Source of the DNA: an uncultured Eubacteriales bacterium
Lineage (GTDB): Bacteria > Bacillota > Clostridia > Oscillospirales > Acutalibacteraceae
Assembly (NCBI GenBank): GCA_934444895.1
Contig: CAKSDA010000036.1
Location: 1-14,124 of the forward strand
Length of the DNA: 14,124 nt
Direction: 5' to 3'
Position 1 is the stretch's first letter; every line of letters begins with the position of its first letter. The position numbers and the translations under genes are program-made. Of the stretch, positions 14,031 through 14,124 are shown one piece after another. The notes beneath the pieces were generated by a model. The model ran no database searches, was not told the origin of the DNA, and saw only the letters and a program-made list of their open reading frames with translations.

Positions 14031-14124
14031 CAGGCTCAAAACCTGCTTTGGCAGAATTAATACCTCTATCATCAGCTTCGAAGTGAGGACAGGGTGACTG
14101 CAGATTTTTTATCATTGCCTTTCC
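14017..14124 (-). other. Open frame entering from the right edge, possible gene 3' end
   Basis: On the minus strand a frame is open from the window edge to a TAA at 14017-14019, 35 codons in all, with an ATG at 14115. Its last residues are AKAGFEPDDKN. An AAAGG lies only 2 nt before that ATG, too close to support a start there, so any gene would begin beyond the window. I do not recognise the sequence, and a frame this short can be chance. If real, it would converge on radA. Confidence 0.25.

Noticed and set aside
1..14124. CRISPR array, insertion sequence, prophage or defence island
   Set aside because: There are no regularly spaced repeats, transposase, integrase or defence-type genes. All large frames are conserved housekeeping genes, except the TIGR04086-like protein.

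Overview
This window reads as ordinary core chromosome of a low-GC, Gram-positive anaerobe of the class Clostridia. I infer an Oscillospiraceae/Ruminococcaceae-like lineage from four things: AT-rich intergenic DNA, consensus sigma-A-type promoters, miaB, a YlbF-family gene and mutS side by side, and a queA-tgt-yajC block followed by a TIGR04086-type membrane protein gene and a CwlD-type amidase gene. Genus cannot be fixed from the sequence alone. The CwlD-like amidase hints at, but does not prove, a spore-forming ancestry. I see no phage, insertion sequence, CRISPR array, tRNA or rRNA.

The left 8.1 kb is on the minus strand, in two transcription units. Read right to left, asd-dapA-dapB (8132 to 5106) encodes three enzymes of the aspartate/diaminopimelate/lysine pathway. 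It starts from a near-consensus promoter (TTGACA, 17 bp, TATGAT) and ends in an 18-bp perfect stem terminator at 4985-5026. Just downstream, miaB-ylbF-mutS (4902 to 299) has its own promoter (TTGAAT, 17 bp, TATAAT). It encodes tRNA methylthiolation, a small Cys-tailed YlbF/RicA-like protein and the mismatch-repair ATPase.

The right part (8566 to 13938) is on the plus strand. queA and tgt make queuosine in tRNA. yajC has its own predicted promoter, with a dyad inside the spacer. A strong hairpin with a U-run lies between yajC and the following tightly packed genes: a four-helix membrane protein, a CwlD-like N-acetylmuramoyl-L-alanine amidase, and radA. The 433-bp divergent region between asd and queA holds the asd promoter, a small GC-rich hairpin and many short tandem duplications.

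I do not find a clearly new system. The points most worth a second look are non-coding. These are the yajC/TIGR04086 hairpin that buries the downstream ribosome binding site, the dyad inside the yajC promoter, a repeat-bounded 73-bp insert between dapA and dapB, and a recurring habit of short tandem duplications spanning stop codons (asd, queA, and more weakly mutS and radA). The Cys-rich YlbF-family protein beside MiaB is the most interesting protein-level association.
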